64,000 nucleotides of DNA from Owenia fusiformis (GCA_903813345.2 CAIIXF020000007.1:16848714-16912713); one strand, 5' to 3'; numbered from the stretch's first letter, positions 21,601-28,227 are shown. A program made the numbers and translations. The notes: generated by a model from the sequence alone, not told the origin.

Positions 21601-24129
21601 AAAATCACTTACAAACACAGGCAGGCTGGCCAGCTGGGGTCTTCAGGTATTTACCAAAGCTACAAGATTCACACCCTGTAGATTTGACAGAAGCGCTTGT
21701 GACTGCACATGAAGTACAAGAGGTCCCAAACATTGTAGAACTGCTACAAGCTGTTAACAAACATCAACAAATATTTTTATTCAAAAATATTCATTTTCTT
21801 TGAACTTGTATAAATATGACTATATACCGAGCCTCAAATGCAAGCATATAAATAAGTTTCACTACAAAGAATGTATTACACAAATGACGTATGAGTATAA
21901 ACTTACATTGGCATGTTCCATCAGAACCAAATCCATATCCATAGTTACAGTGGTCACAAATACATGCCTCTGTGTCCCCTGATCCAGTCAACATCCACAC
22001 GTTGCATTGTGCATCCGTTGGGCACTCTGGAAGTAAGCCATCTCTTCAATTATTTCATACATGTAAATTGTAATACATCCACATTTCTTAAATTAGGTGG
22101 CTAGATTATTTCCAACTAGTAAAAGATAATGTTAGTGAACTTTAATGTTAGTGAACCTCTGTTAGTCAAACACCTTCCCAAGTGGATTATTTTTAGAAGT
22201 TAAACATGTTTCACTGCAATGTTTAAGGATATTCATCTCATGTCAGTCTTGATGGCACAATCCCATCCTTTTGTGTCTTTGGCAGTCAAATGCTATAGTC
22301 TAACATTATTGGTATTATTTACATGAATAAGTTAATATTGAATTGAAATCTAACAAATAAATATTACAAGATAAAGATTATAATAAAAAGAGGTCCATAC
22401 GGTGACATGTTCTTTCATCAGAGCCCAGGAGATATCCTGAGTTACAGTATGTACATTTTCCTGGTAAGTCCTCACATGCAGCTGCTGCTCCGCCACACGC
22501 TACATCCTTCATCCAATTGCTAGACCAGCGTAATCTAGGGCAGGCTGAAATGCCACAACATATGCTACTGTTAGCTTTTGTTTGAAATTACATGAATAGA
22601 AGGAGATATATTTTACAGTATATATAAATCTGATAAATATTCATAACAAATACAAGAATAATGGATTTTAGTCGATTCATTTGACTGAAAGCAAAATTAA
22701 CCAGAACAACGGCAACGCCAAAGCGTAGCGAATCCCATCGAACAGCCATGTCTGGCATATTTACAAACAAAGTATATAGCACAAATGGCAGCCATTTTTC
22801 AAAATGGCCACCTTCTACAATTAGACAGTGTCATTAGACAGTGTGCCATGCTTATAGTATTCACATACCAAATATAAACAAAATCACTCCACTACTTTTC
22901 GAGTTATAGTAAAATATGTTAAAATGGTGGCCATTTTGAAAAATGGCCACCTTCTACCAAAAGTGTCATTAGACAGTGTGCCTTGCTTATAGTATTCACA
23001 TACCAAATATGAACAAAATCGCTCAACTACTTTTCGAGTTATAGTAAAATACTTTAAATGGCGGCCATTTTTCAAAATGGCCACCTTCTACCAAAAGTGT
23101 CATTAGACAGTGTGCCATGCTTATAGTATTCACATACCAAATATGAACAAAATCGCTCCACTACTTTTCGAATTATAGTAAAATACGTTAAAATGGCGGC
23201 CATTTTGAAAAATGGCGGCCATTTTGAAAAATGGCGGCCATTTTGAAAAATGGCAGCCATTTTCCAAAACGGCCACCTTCTACCCAAAAGTGTTATTAGA
23301 CAGTGTGCCATGCTTATAGTATTCACATCCCAAATATGAACAAAATCGCTCCACTACTTTTGAGTTACAGCAAAAATCATAAAATAACGAGTAAAGGCCG
23401 CCATTTTTCAAGATGGCTGCCATGTGCTTCTTTAATATCTACATTTCTAGCTTGATTAATGTCCTATATAATTTTTTTACATTTAAAACATATTCCTATA
23501 ACAGCTTTACATATTGCACCTAAATTACTGTAAAATCTGCACTAAAATGGCAGCCATTTTTAAATGAGCGGCCATTTTGAAAATCGGCTTTCGAGCAGAA
23601 CTTCTATCCCCATAGGGTATATGTGTACAAAATATGAACAAAATCGGGCTAACGGTATTTGAGTTATTGCCCGGACGGACGGACGGACGTACGGACAGAC
23701 GTACGTACGGACGGACGGAGGCGTTCCCTATATCCCTCCGAACTTTGTTCGATGGGATAATTAAAAAAAAATATATTGGAAATGAGATTAATAGTTGATA
23801 TAACTAATAATTAATATTGCTTAATGTGCCTGTCCTAAGATATTCTTTATAAAAATTTAGTAACTATTTATAAAGCTTGTTTGAAGAAATTTGAAAAAAT
23901 ATGTACGATTTTCTGACCTTTTTACATCATTTGTAGAAAAAATAACACTGACCATTGCAAAGTATCATAATAATAATCAGATTGACCTGATTTTGCAGAT
24001 TCATTTACTATTTTAAATATTATTCAGGGAATGCTTACTGTTTACTCTACGTGTTCCAGACTTGGTGCCAATGGCTGCTAAAGCAACGTGGCAGACCAAC
24101 AGGCTGGCCAGAAGCCCAAGGAGTCGCAT
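528..24129 (-). CDS. Large secreted or surface protein of about 33 six-cysteine (furin-like/GFR Cys-rich) modules, 3' end outside window
   Basis: Thirty-four coding exons (24039-24129, 22401-22544, 21907-22026, 21613-21750, 20824-20934, 18886-18996, 18513-18662, 17354-17470, 17019-17156, 16461-16598, 16069-16194, 15706-15843, 13793-13918, 13150-13221, 12224-12352, 11600-11728, 11030-11182, 10101-10235, 9024-9134, 8039-8155, 7544-7678, 6904-6996, 6383-6484, 5962-6093, 5165-5284, 4578-4706, 4190-4324, 3588-3734, 2742-2867, 2265-2393, 1864-2025, 1405-1581, 982-1167, 528-694) join to 4434 nt, an exact 1478 codons without a stop. Residues 1-18 form a signal peptide. Each later exon encodes one module of the form C-x(2-5)-C-x2-C-x(n)-C-x2-C-x(8-15)-C. 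This pattern resembles furin-like repeats of the growth-factor-receptor Cys-rich superfamily; assignment to a named family is inference. No membrane segment or stop is visible, so the C-terminus is missing. The product is probably extracellular; its function is unknown. Confidence 0.8.
982..1167 (-). CDS. Exon 34: Cys module with long tail (residues 1361-1422)
   Basis: Phase 1-1, 186 nt, six cysteines; CNLC and CLSCDSGFTFFEYQDHS, then about 30 residues before the last Cys. Acceptor TTCCAG, donor GTGAGT. Confidence 0.8.
1405..1581 (-). CDS. Exon 33: Cys module (residues 1302-1360)
   Basis: Phase 1-1, 177 nt, six cysteines; CNTCGYVYN and ECFSCNGQ. Longer spacing than earlier modules. Acceptor TTTCAG, donor GTGAGT. 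Confidence 0.8.
1864..2025 (-). CDS. Exon 32: Cys module (residues 1248-1301)
   Basis: Phase 1-1, 162 nt, six cysteines; CNMCEWSG and CLACDSGYFLHEDT. Acceptor TTGCAG, donor GTAAGT. Confidence 0.82.
2265..2393 (-). CDS. Exon 31: Cys module (residues 1205-1247)
   Basis: Phase 1-1, 129 nt, six cysteines; CPTVAFCSAYGSC and CTGCTSGYILTNDDPPTC. Donor GTACAG; an in-frame alternative donor GTAAGC lies six bases further on. Confidence 0.8.
2495..2678. mobile_element. Short inverted-repeat MITE, Tigger/pogo-like
   Basis: Begins TACAGTAGAACCTGTGTAAG and ends with its imperfect complement AGGTTTTACTGTA; TA at both ends. The interior repeats GTTCCACTT/AAGTGGAAC strings. One of six copies in the window; family assignment is inference from TIR and TA target. 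Confidence 0.7.
2742..2867 (-). CDS. Exon 30: Cys module (residues 1163-1204)
   Basis: Phase 1-1, 126 nt, six cysteines; CPTTSFCSSYDAC and CNGCVSGYALDSSDKSC. Close in pattern to exon 31. Donor GTAAGT. Confidence 0.82.
3026..3320 (+). repeat. Diverged copy of the CCCATCGAAC / AAAATGGC repeat family
   Basis: Contains AAATCCCATCGAACAGCC at 3036-3053 and later TATAGGGCATATGTGTACAA, both matching the better copies at 22.7-23.8 and 48.4-49.3 kb. The right end is cut off where the 61-bp array starts. Confidence 0.6.
3331..3587. repeat. 61-bp minisatellite abutting the exon 29 donor
   Basis: About 4.2 units, starting at 3331, 3392, 3453, 3514 and 3572, each with an ACTCAC (minus GTGAGT), an (ATC)n run and ACCATATGAGTG. 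The last unit merges into the real donor of exon 29. Confidence 0.85.
3588..3734 (-). CDS. Exon 29: Cys module (residues 1114-1162)
   Basis: Phase 1-1, 147 nt, six cysteines; CDECDNGYVPKVTGSITSC. Its donor GTGAGT is directly followed by a 61-bp minisatellite whose units repeat the donor-like sequence. Confidence 0.82.
3983..4113. repeat. 131-bp palindromic element in an intron
   Basis: Outer arms ACAAATATTTAATTCTATT and complement at 4095-4113; inner arms near 4026-4042 and 4061-4076. It looks like a MITE or a hairpin-forming element. Confidence 0.6.
4190..4324 (-). CDS. Exon 28: Cys module (residues 1069-1113)
   Basis: Phase 1-1, 135 nt, six cysteines; CPSQCSGSC and CSACNTNYAQSAA. Acceptor TTTCAG, donor GTAAGT. 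Confidence 0.83.
4578..4706 (-). CDS. Exon 27: Cys module (residues 1026-1068)
   Basis: Phase 1-1, 129 nt, six cysteines; CKMGCSEC and CTACSDGYVMNTVTNLC. Donor GTAAGT. Confidence 0.83.
5165..5284 (-). CDS. Exon 26: Cys module (residues 986-1025)
   Basis: Phase 1-1, 120 nt, six cysteines; CTTC and CDTCKSPYTILANSNNC. Acceptor TTTCAG, donor GTAAGT. Confidence 0.82.
5463..5529. mobile_element. Tigger/pogo-like MITE, minimal internal deletion form
   Basis: A 67-bp copy: TACAGTAAAACCTGTATATA... ends GACAGGTTTTACTGTA. Almost only the two termini remain. Confidence 0.65.
5675..5856. mobile_element. Tigger/pogo-like MITE
   Basis: Near twin of the copy at 2495-2678, with the same GGAACACCCACGGGACCACA segment. 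Confidence 0.7.
5962..6093 (-). CDS. Exon 25: four-Cys module (residues 942-985)
   Basis: Phase 1-1, 132 nt, four cysteines; CLTCASGFKND. The two N-terminal cysteines usual in the class are missing. Acceptor GTTTAG, donor GTAAAC. Confidence 0.78.
6383..6484 (-). CDS. Exon 24: compact Cys module (residues 908-941)
   Basis: Phase 1-1, 102 nt, six cysteines; NCDQC, CQTCATNYKPSSDGAVC. Acceptor TTTTAG, donor GTAAGT. Confidence 0.84.
6536..6575. mobile_element. Half of a mariner-like palindromic MITE
   Basis: Matches the right arm of the 92-bp element at 12507-12598 (GTGCATTACTTCTGGGACAA, CCCTCGTA); the left arm is not found. Confidence 0.55.
6904..6996 (-). CDS. Exon 23: compact Cys module (residues 877-907)
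   Basis: Phase 1-1, 93 nt, six cysteines; NCDACGGDLVCTSCEPGYRL is the minimal furin-like form. Acceptor CTGTAG, donor GTACAT. Confidence 0.82.
7544..7678 (-). CDS. Exon 22: Cys module (residues 832-876)
   Basis: Phase 1-1, 135 nt, six cysteines with SGCDGYTYSGS and CECAAC. Acceptor TTGTAG; the donor GTTGGT is weak. Confidence 0.75.
8039..8155 (-). CDS. Exon 21: Cys module (residues 793-831)
   Basis: Phase 1-1, 117 nt, six cysteines with CKCTSCNTDYVFDSSNNC. Acceptor TTTCAG, donor GTGAGT. Confidence 0.82.
8532..9022. repeat. 37-bp minisatellite abutting the exon 20 donor
   Basis: About 13 units of the type GGTGAGATGGTCCCTAATTC + TATTGTTAATGTTCATA. The proximal units are the most diverged and run into the donor of exon 20. 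Confidence 0.85.
9024..9134 (-). CDS. Exon 20: Cys module (residues 756-792)
   Basis: Phase 1-1, 111 nt, six cysteines with CACATC. The 37-bp minisatellite begins within a few bases downstream of its donor GTAAGA. Confidence 0.82.
9309..9811. mobile_element. 503-bp element with mariner-like termini
   Basis: Left end TACAGAGTGTCCCAAAAGTA, right end AATTTGGGACATCCTGTA: inverted termini with TA ends, as in Tc1/mariner-type elements. No transposase frame, so non-autonomous. It lies in the intron between exons 19 and 20. Confidence 0.55.
10101..10235 (-). CDS. Exon 19: Cys module (residues 711-755)
   Basis: Phase 1-1, 135 nt, six cysteines; GITGYADCTNCAL and LCSACGSN. Acceptor TTTCAG, donor GTATGA. 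Confidence 0.82.
10527..10856 (+). mobile_element. tRNA-derived SINE with intact promoter boxes and 8-bp TSD
   Basis: The head (10527-10600) is tRNA-like, with A box TAGCTCAGCGGTAGCGCAGG and B box GGATTCGATCCCC. A non-tRNA body follows, and the 3' tail is AATAC-type repeats (AATACAATACAATACAA). Direct repeats ATTACAGT at 10519-10526 and 10857-10864 flank it. Body length is 330 bp, a full SINE. It sits in the intron between exons 18 and 19. Confidence 0.8.
11030..11182 (-). CDS. Exon 18: four-Cys module (residues 660-710)
   Basis: Phase 1-1, 153 nt, four cysteines; GITGCTACSS matches the opening of exons 17 and 19 but the last CxxC-C part is replaced by a polar, cysteine-free tail ending WGW. 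Acceptor TCTCAG, donor GTAAGT. Confidence 0.75.
11600..11728 (-). CDS. Exon 17: Cys module (residues 617-659)
   Basis: Phase 1-1, 129 nt, six cysteines; an SITGATNCQQCAL opening shared with exon 19 (GITGYADCTNCAL). Acceptor TTACAG, donor GTAATA. Confidence 0.8.
12224..12352 (-). CDS. Exon 16: Cys module (residues 574-616)
   Basis: Phase 1-1, 129 nt, six cysteines; CSACTANTHVLDSDGMGC is close to the tail of exon 14, so this is another duplicate-class module. Acceptor TTATAG, donor GTAGGC. Confidence 0.82.
12507..12598. mobile_element. 92-bp palindromic mariner-like MITE
   Basis: TACGAGGGTTGTCCCAGAAG is mirrored by CTTCTGGGACAACCCTTGTA with a loop of about 26 bp; TA ends. Only the two terminal repeats remain. 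Confidence 0.7.
12888..13140. repeat. Degenerate pyrimidine-rich tandem repeat next to the exon 15 donor
   Basis: Loose repeats of CTGTCCCACCCTGCATGTTT-type units of about 25-30 bp. The ORFs across it on both strands are low-complexity artefacts. Confidence 0.6.
13150..13221 (-). CDS. Exon 15: 24-residue mini-exon with two Cys (residues 550-573)
   Basis: Phase 1-1, only 72 nt, with two cysteines (SGC and WAC). It keeps the frame but is half the usual module length, so it is either a decayed module or a linker. Acceptor TTTCAG; the donor GTAATG is weak. Confidence 0.6.
13379..13546. mobile_element. Tigger/pogo-like MITE
   Basis: TACAGTGAAACCTGTCTTAA at the left, ACAGGTGTCACTGTA at the right; a more diverged subfamily. 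Confidence 0.65.
13793..13918 (-). CDS. Exon 14: four-Cys module 12 (residues 508-549), copy B'
   Basis: Phase 1-1, 126 nt, four cysteines; starts AHSSFSDAQC and contains CEACTANTHYLETDGAC. Paralogous to exon 12. Acceptor TTTCAG, donor GTGAGA. Confidence 0.82.
13985..14510. repeat. About 120-140-bp tandem repeat rich in GACCTTGAGAAGGTCA
   Basis: Four units anchored by TCAATTTGAAGCAAGTTG at 14042, 14161, 14277 and 14420, each with AAGACCTTTTTGACCTTGAG and AGATTTGAACTTCTGA. Related copies occur at 40590-40830 and, reversed, about 55930-56060. Confidence 0.7.
14588..15480 (+). other. Intronic segment with an inverted TTTCGACTGTCGGACAGCAA pair and a coding-like stretch
   Basis: TTTTTCGACTGTCGGACAGC occurs at about 15242 and inverted at about 14609. 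The plus-strand frame from 15238 to 15519 begins MDFSTVGQQLKNS and has a charged stretch MNKHKEHMRHNLAERAGAQA, unlike the AT-rich noise around it. I do not recognise the protein. It might be a fragment of a host gene carried in by an element, or a nested exon. Confidence 0.3.
15706..15843 (-). CDS. Exon 13: Cys module 11 (residues 462-507), copy A'
   Basis: Phase 1-1, 138 nt, six cysteines; CPTGCDDC and LTCAVGGCDSAYSR, paralogous to exon 11. Donor GTAAGA. Confidence 0.85.
16069..16194 (-). CDS. Exon 12: four-Cys module 10 (residues 420-461), copy B
   Basis: Phase 1-1, 126 nt, four cysteines; starts AHTTITDADSSC, then CQSC and a final KKC. It has the same length and opening pattern as exon 14. 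Acceptor TTTCAG, donor GTAAGA. Confidence 0.82.
16461..16598 (-). CDS. Exon 11: Cys module 9 (residues 374-419), copy A
   Basis: Phase 1-1, 138 nt, six cysteines; CPTGCSNC and LTCAVGGCDSGFSR. Nearly the same module as exon 13 (same length; LTCAVGGCDS shared), showing a fairly recent duplication. The donor here is GTATGA. Confidence 0.85.
17019..17156 (-). CDS. Exon 10: Cys module 8 (residues 328-373)
   Basis: Phase 1-1, 138 nt, six cysteines with CESC and CPSGKGRKSGDDSVC. Donor GTAAGT. Confidence 0.82.
17354..17470 (-). CDS. Exon 9: Cys module 7 (residues 289-327)
   Basis: Phase 1-1, 117 nt, six cysteines; CRTGCSDC followed by CTTCAPGYTKKDGHC, the best furin-like match in the gene. Acceptor TTACAG, donor GTAAGA. 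Confidence 0.85.
17538..17806. repeat. 29-bp minisatellite, type 1, intron 8
   Basis: About nine units of the type ACTCACCTAGTATTTTCACT + CATGTCTGC. Each carries a minus-strand TAG|GTGAGT donor-like string. The ORF over it is an artefact. Confidence 0.8.
18005..18482. repeat. 29-bp minisatellite, type 2, intron 8
   Basis: About 16 units of the type ACTAATGTCTGAAATCACCA + TCTATGCAC. The same period and shared ACTxATGTCTG core as the array at 17538-17806 suggest a common origin. Confidence 0.85.
18513..18662 (-). CDS. Exon 8: Cys module 6 (residues 239-288)
   Basis: Phase 1-1, 150 nt, six cysteines with CTSC and CSACSSGKYPSSDGTKC. Acceptor CTTTAG, donor GTGAGT. Confidence 0.82.
18886..18996 (-). 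CDS. Exon 7: Cys module 5 (residues 202-238)
   Basis: Phase 1-1, 111 nt, six cysteines with CTSC and CNC. Its acceptor TTTACAG lies at the very edge of the 34-bp minisatellite that fills the upstream intron; donor GTAGGT. Confidence 0.8.
18999..20397. repeat. 34-bp minisatellite abutting the exon 7 acceptor
   Basis: About 41 units of the type GTAAAGATTACAATATGTTC + ATGTTAATGTTGGT, with 27-bp variants lacking TAATGTT. The first unit starts next to the minus-strand AG of exon 7. Blocks of variants (GCTTACAATATG, AATTTTACAATATG) recur, showing higher-order duplication. Confidence 0.9.
20398..20823. other. Intron, nothing recognised
   Basis: Unique AT-rich intron sequence between the 34-bp array and exon 6. 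No hairpin or module seen. Confidence 0.4.
20824..20934 (-). CDS. Exon 6: Cys module 4 (residues 165-201)
   Basis: Phase 1-1, 111 nt, six cysteines with GCSTC and NCLTC pairs. Acceptor TTACAG, donor GTAAGT. Confidence 0.82.
21080..21515 (+). repeat. Degenerate right end of the CCCATCGAAC / GGAC repeat family
   Basis: ATCAGGCTAACAGTATTAGA, GGATGGACGGAC and TTGATGGGGTAATTA match the 3' part of the copies at 23.6-23.76 and 49.1-49.3 kb, with many changes. Confidence 0.5.
21613..21750 (-). CDS. Exon 5: Cys module 3 (residues 119-164)
   Basis: Phase 1-1, 138 nt, six cysteines arranged as SC...SCTSC...GCESC...AC. Acceptor TAACAG, donor GTAAGT. Confidence 0.82.
21907..22026 (-). CDS. Exon 4: Cys module 2 (residues 79-118)
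   Basis: Phase 1-1, 120 nt, six cysteines; starts QCPTDAQC and contains CICDHCNYGYGFGSDGTC. Acceptor TTCCAG, donor GTAAGT. Confidence 0.82.
22401..22544 (-). CDS. Exon 3: Cys module 1 (residues 31-78)
   Basis: Phase 1-1, 144 nt, six cysteines; begins TCPRLRW and ends CTYCNSGYLLGSDERTC, the CxxCxxGY tail typical of furin-like repeats. Acceptor TTTCAG, donor GTATGG (weak). Confidence 0.8.
22700..23763 (+). repeat. Full copy of a repeat element with AAAATGGCGGCCATTTT units and a GGAC tail
   Basis: The left end has AACGGCAACGCCAAAGCGTA and CCCATCGAAC; the right end has CCCGGACGGACGGACGGAC then CGATGGGATAATT. CCCATCGAAC and GTTCGATGGG form short inverted ends. The middle is about four tandem blocks of 130-200 bp (ACAGTGTGCC, CTACTTTTCGAGTTATAGTA). 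It fills most of the exon 2-3 intron. Class uncertain. Confidence 0.75.
23764..24038. other. Intron remainder, nothing recognised
   Basis: AT-rich intron bases between the repeat element and exon 2. Confidence 0.4.
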
Positions 24130-24145
24130 TACTTCCTAGATTTGT
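24039..24145 (-). CDS. Exon 2: start codon and signal peptide
   Basis: The acceptor TTTGTAG precedes a 16-base leader and ATG at 24129. Residues 1-30 begin MRLLGLLASLLVCHVALA, a typical signal peptide with likely cleavage after ALA. The donor ACA|GTAAGC leaves phase 1, matching the next exon. Confidence 0.85.
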
Positions 24146-26783
24146 CTACAAATAGATGTCACACATGATTATTTTACAACTACTGAACAATAATACAATA
24201 TACAATGTGGCAGTACAGATTAACCAGTTTTCCTACTAGACGACTAACTTTTTTATATCAATAGATTTTATTTCCACTAGCTCATCAACTACAGGTTATA
24301 CATGAGGGACCAGTGGCATTATAGGTGTCTCTCAATGTAGCATTTACAATCGATTTTAAAAAGAAAGAAAGCTTATTTGCATTTTAATTAGAGAGTATGG
24401 GGCGACTAACTGGGTTAGATAACAAGGCAGATATATAATAAGCAAGGAAATAAACAATGTCCAATCTCCCTCCCCTAGCGTTCAGGAACCATAATAATAA
24501 TCCAAGATTATGGGACATTTCATTATTTTGAAGACCATAACAATGCATGTTATAGAATAAATCAAAAATGATATCTAATACTCTTTACATCCAAAATAGT
24601 TTTAGACACTAGTATTCACACAAGATAGGGCATTCTGTCTCAAATTGTGCAGGACACAAACTCTAGGCTTGACCTAAATTTATTAGAGTCAGGAAACTAT
24701 GGTTGCTGTTGGTAGTTGTTTCTAAAACTACATTTTTAGATTAGTAATCTTTAGATTTCAAACATGATATAATTTTGACTACATTTCAAGATTAACTTCA
24801 AGTTTCTAAATATATATGTACAATGTTTCTTTGTATGATTAGTATCATTTTTGAAATCTATTTAATCATTTTTCTATATCAGCTAAACTAAAAATTGATT
24901 TAAATGAAAAATCTACATTTTTGCTGATGAATATCTGCAAGTTTATTACATTTGTGTTACTATGGAGATAACCAAAGGACAGAATTATTCCAAATCACAC
25001 AAAAACCAGTTCAACAATATCAATATCCATGTGAAAATATCAGAAATTATATTAATTGTAGACTAGTGTGAGTATCAACCTCAATTTCTAAATCATCTAT
25101 TAAATTTGAAAAAATGATTAGTTTAATCAGATGCATTCTGGACCACTATGTATAAACATATTACAAATCATTAAATAAGGTAAGTGCAAAAGCACCTTGT
25201 ATTGGCAACCATTATGTTTATTCAGGTTCACCAGCAAATACTTTCAGGCAAAACGGATATCAAAAAATGAATAGAACACTAAGCAAACACTCATATCCAT
25301 AATTAAAACAAAAGGAAATTCTAAACCAGTAAAGAACAAAAGAAAGATCGATGATCAGTGTTTTTCTAAAATCCAATGTTCTTGGAAACCATTGTCAGTA
25401 ACCATGGCTGAGGTTCAGTGTTTATATTTGAACAAGCACTTACTATAAAAATCATTACATTCCAAGACAACCCTGACGCTCAATAATAAATATTGATGGT
25501 TGCCACAGTGACACTTTTTACTTATGATTAATGCAATGATTGACAAGAATCCGTCGAGATTTTATTAAGCAGTCACGCATTGAAGCATATTGATCCAATT
25601 CAGCCACTCCGGGATGGCAAACCTATGGTGCTTTAATGTAAATGTACACCTCATTCATTGAAATACATTCTCTTACAAGTCCACATATGAAAATATATAG
25701 AATTTGCTATAGCAATAACATGAACTGCGAGATTGATTGATTTTTTCTATTTGGAAATGTCATATTTTATTGTTTTTCTTAAGTGGATAAATTGGTTGCT
25801 AGGCAGCTGTATAAACAAAAGTGGCATCACATGCAATTTTACTTTTACAAGTAGTTGGTATTGTCTATAGACTATTGGAAATATAAAACATTCTTGTTTC
25901 GGATGAAATATACAAGACTTTATACACTGATATTCCAATTGTTTTAATGTCATCATTGCTACAATTAATAATTCCATCAATATAGCAAAACAATTAGAAA
26001 TAATACTTTTGATACATCATGATTAAATAAACAATAAAATTATCATATACCCGTGGATGTCTCTTTCATATCACTGTAAACTCTGTAAACGCTGTATAAA
26101 ATTAAATTAACCAAGAATCCAATAAAATCAATTCTTTTGAAATATTTTTTCAGTATCTTTGGCTGCAATCAACAGTTTTTTGATAAACTATAGAAAAGAA
26201 ATGTCAACTGTAGAAAGAATAGTTACACCAAAACCAATTCATTAACCATTTAGAACAATTCTCAAATGTTCATTTAGGAATTGTACCGACACATATATTA
26301 CGCATTCCAAAGAGAACCATATATGTTGTAAAATTTATTTAACTAAGAATCCCATTAAAAAAACAATTCTTTAAAATATATTATGCATCCAAAAATACAT
26401 ATTGTAAAACTATATACTGTATATTATAAATTAAGGAATCCCATGTAAAAAAAAATTCTTTAGAAATATATTACGCATCCAAAGGGAACTATATACTGCA
26501 TATTATGAATCAATTTAACTAAGAAACCCTTGTAAAAAAACAATTCTTTAGAAATATATTACGCATCCAAAGAGAACTATATACTGTAAATGACATGATA
26601 AATTAATTTAACTAAGAATCCAACGTAAAAAGAGACCATATGATCGAAAAAGCCTGCCAATCTTCAATCATTTTAATTAAATAAGCAAGGTTAATATCTT
26701 ACTTCGTGAAAAGTAAAGATAAATACTCACACATATTTAATTTTAACATAAGAATTTAAGAAAGTATATACTTTGGTACTCAC
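24146..26783 (-). other. First intron of the cysteine-module gene
   Basis: AT-rich and largely unique. From about 26300 to 26640 there are four diverged repeats of TTACGCATCCAAAGAGAACT with AACTAAGAATCC and AAAAACAATTCTTTA, period about 80-100 bp. No coding signal seen. Confidence 0.45.
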
Positions 26784-26885
26784 CCTTTCCTGTCTTTTGC
26801 TTTTTTTCGATATGTTTTATTACAGAATTAATGTTACTTTTTTCTCCTTTCTTACTTAACTTAATGTATTATGCGACTTTCTACC
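26784..26885 (-). other. Non-coding leader exon (5' UTR) of the cysteine-module gene
   Basis: On the minus strand a strong donor (AAAGG|GTGAGT) ends a possible exon at 26784. Its 5' end is placed about 25-30 bases downstream of a TATA-like box. The next acceptor in order is the signal-peptide exon at 24145, giving a 2.6-kb first intron (24146-26783). The exon has no useful ATG. Linkage to the gene is inferred from order and spacing. Confidence 0.5.
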
Positions 26886-26906
26886 TGAGACCAAGCCCGC
26901 ACATCC

Positions 26907-26914
26907 CTTATATA
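26907..26914 (-). promoter_or_regulatory. TATA-like box
   Basis: The minus strand reads GGTATATAAGGG, with TATATAAG at these bases, about 25-30 bp upstream of the proposed leader exon start. The match to a TATA box is direct; its use as the promoter is inference. Confidence 0.5.
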
Positions 26915-26919
26915 CCTAT

Positions 26920-27400
26920 CACTATGGTGATATAGAAAAACTATATGGCTGAAACAGATCACATGATTATGTTTTCTATAGTCTCTATGGGTTATTTCAT
27001 TGATTGGCTCAAACTACTGTTTTCATGGTGGTGTCAGAGAAAAGCACATTGCTTTGTTATAGGTTTATTTAACACTCTCGATATGTATTCATGGACTTAG
27101 AGATAGTAAGTCAATGGTTTACTGTTTCCAGAATCATTATATCTACTAGAAACCTGAAAACATTAAAGTGTTACCACATATATTCATAAGTGTGGAATAA
27201 ACAATAAAAAGAGATATTCCTTGGTAAGTCCATATATTCCATGAATTTTTTGATTGCTGAAGGCATTATGTTTATATTTGTAGTCAAATCCTGTTGTTAG
27301 AAACAACTTCAAAGAAATAATCCATTGGATATTGTTTATGTTTTAAAATTAAGAAAAACAACAGAAAAAAAATTCATCTGAATATTATCTTTCATATCTA
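26920..27400. other. Upstream region, nothing recognised
   Basis: Region 5' of the large gene. No exon, array or inverted repeat found. Confidence 0.35.
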
Positions 27401-27404
27401 ATCT

Positions 27405-27860
27405 TTCAAAAAAAACAAAAGAAATCGCTATATCTTGGAAAATACTAATTCAATTATGTTCATTTTTCCAGGAAAGAAAGAAGAGACTGTATGTATAGCT
27501 CCTGTAGATGGTTAGTAGTAAAACACGATGCCTTGGACACCTGTTCTCGTACAATTGTCTTTTGAGCAGGTGTCTAAGTGATCGTGTTTTACAACTAACC
27601 ATCTACAGGAGCTATACATACACAGTCTCTTCTTTCTTTCTTGAAAAATTTACATAATTGAATTTGTATTTTCCAAGATACAGCGATTTTCCGTTCGCGT
27701 TATGTAATGTCTTTTAAGCAGGTGTCCAAGACATCATGTTTTACAATGAACTAACAACATGAGCTACACATACAGTCTCTTTCTTTCCTGAAAAAATGAA
27801 TACAACTGGATTAGTATTTTCCAAGATATAGCAATTTCTTTGGGTTGTGTTTTTTTGAAC
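27405..27860. mobile_element. Foldback element with two full arms and a third partial arm
   Basis: Arm 1 (about 27411-27542) is the complement of arm 2 (about 27569-27691): GAAATCGCTATATCTTGGAA, TGTATAGCTCCTGTAGATGG. Arm 3 (about 27709-27840) repeats arm 2 in the same orientation with changes. No protein frame. Confidence 0.75.
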
Positions 27861-28227
27861 ACCCTGTGGTATATTAAAGAAAGTACAAGAAAATATTAAA
27901 ACAAAACAGAACTTGAATTGCTATCTTAAATCTTCTTCTGGCATGGTTGGCAGTTCGTTTTTATCTTCGTGGATTTACTAACTCAGGATAAAACAGTTTG
28001 TGCCAGGCAGATCAGTCCTTACTCAAGAGATGTTATTTAGATTTTGGAGATATTGTTTTCATGATAATTTTTTATGTAATCTTATGTAACATTATGTAAG
28101 CTTTATTTGTTATGTAATGTTATGTAACACTACATATTACTATACAGTAATATACTTTCTACAGCTCCAAACACATTCATTTTGTTCTTTCACATCAATA
28201 TATACATAACTTTTATTGACATCATAT
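27861..28227. other. AT-rich spacer
   Basis: Runs of TTATGTAA-like words at 28070-28140; otherwise nothing recognised. Confidence 0.35.

Noticed and set aside
22884-23326. Repeated KMAAI/WPFFKMA frames
   Set aside because: Translations of AAAATGGCGGCCATTTT repeats in a mobile element.
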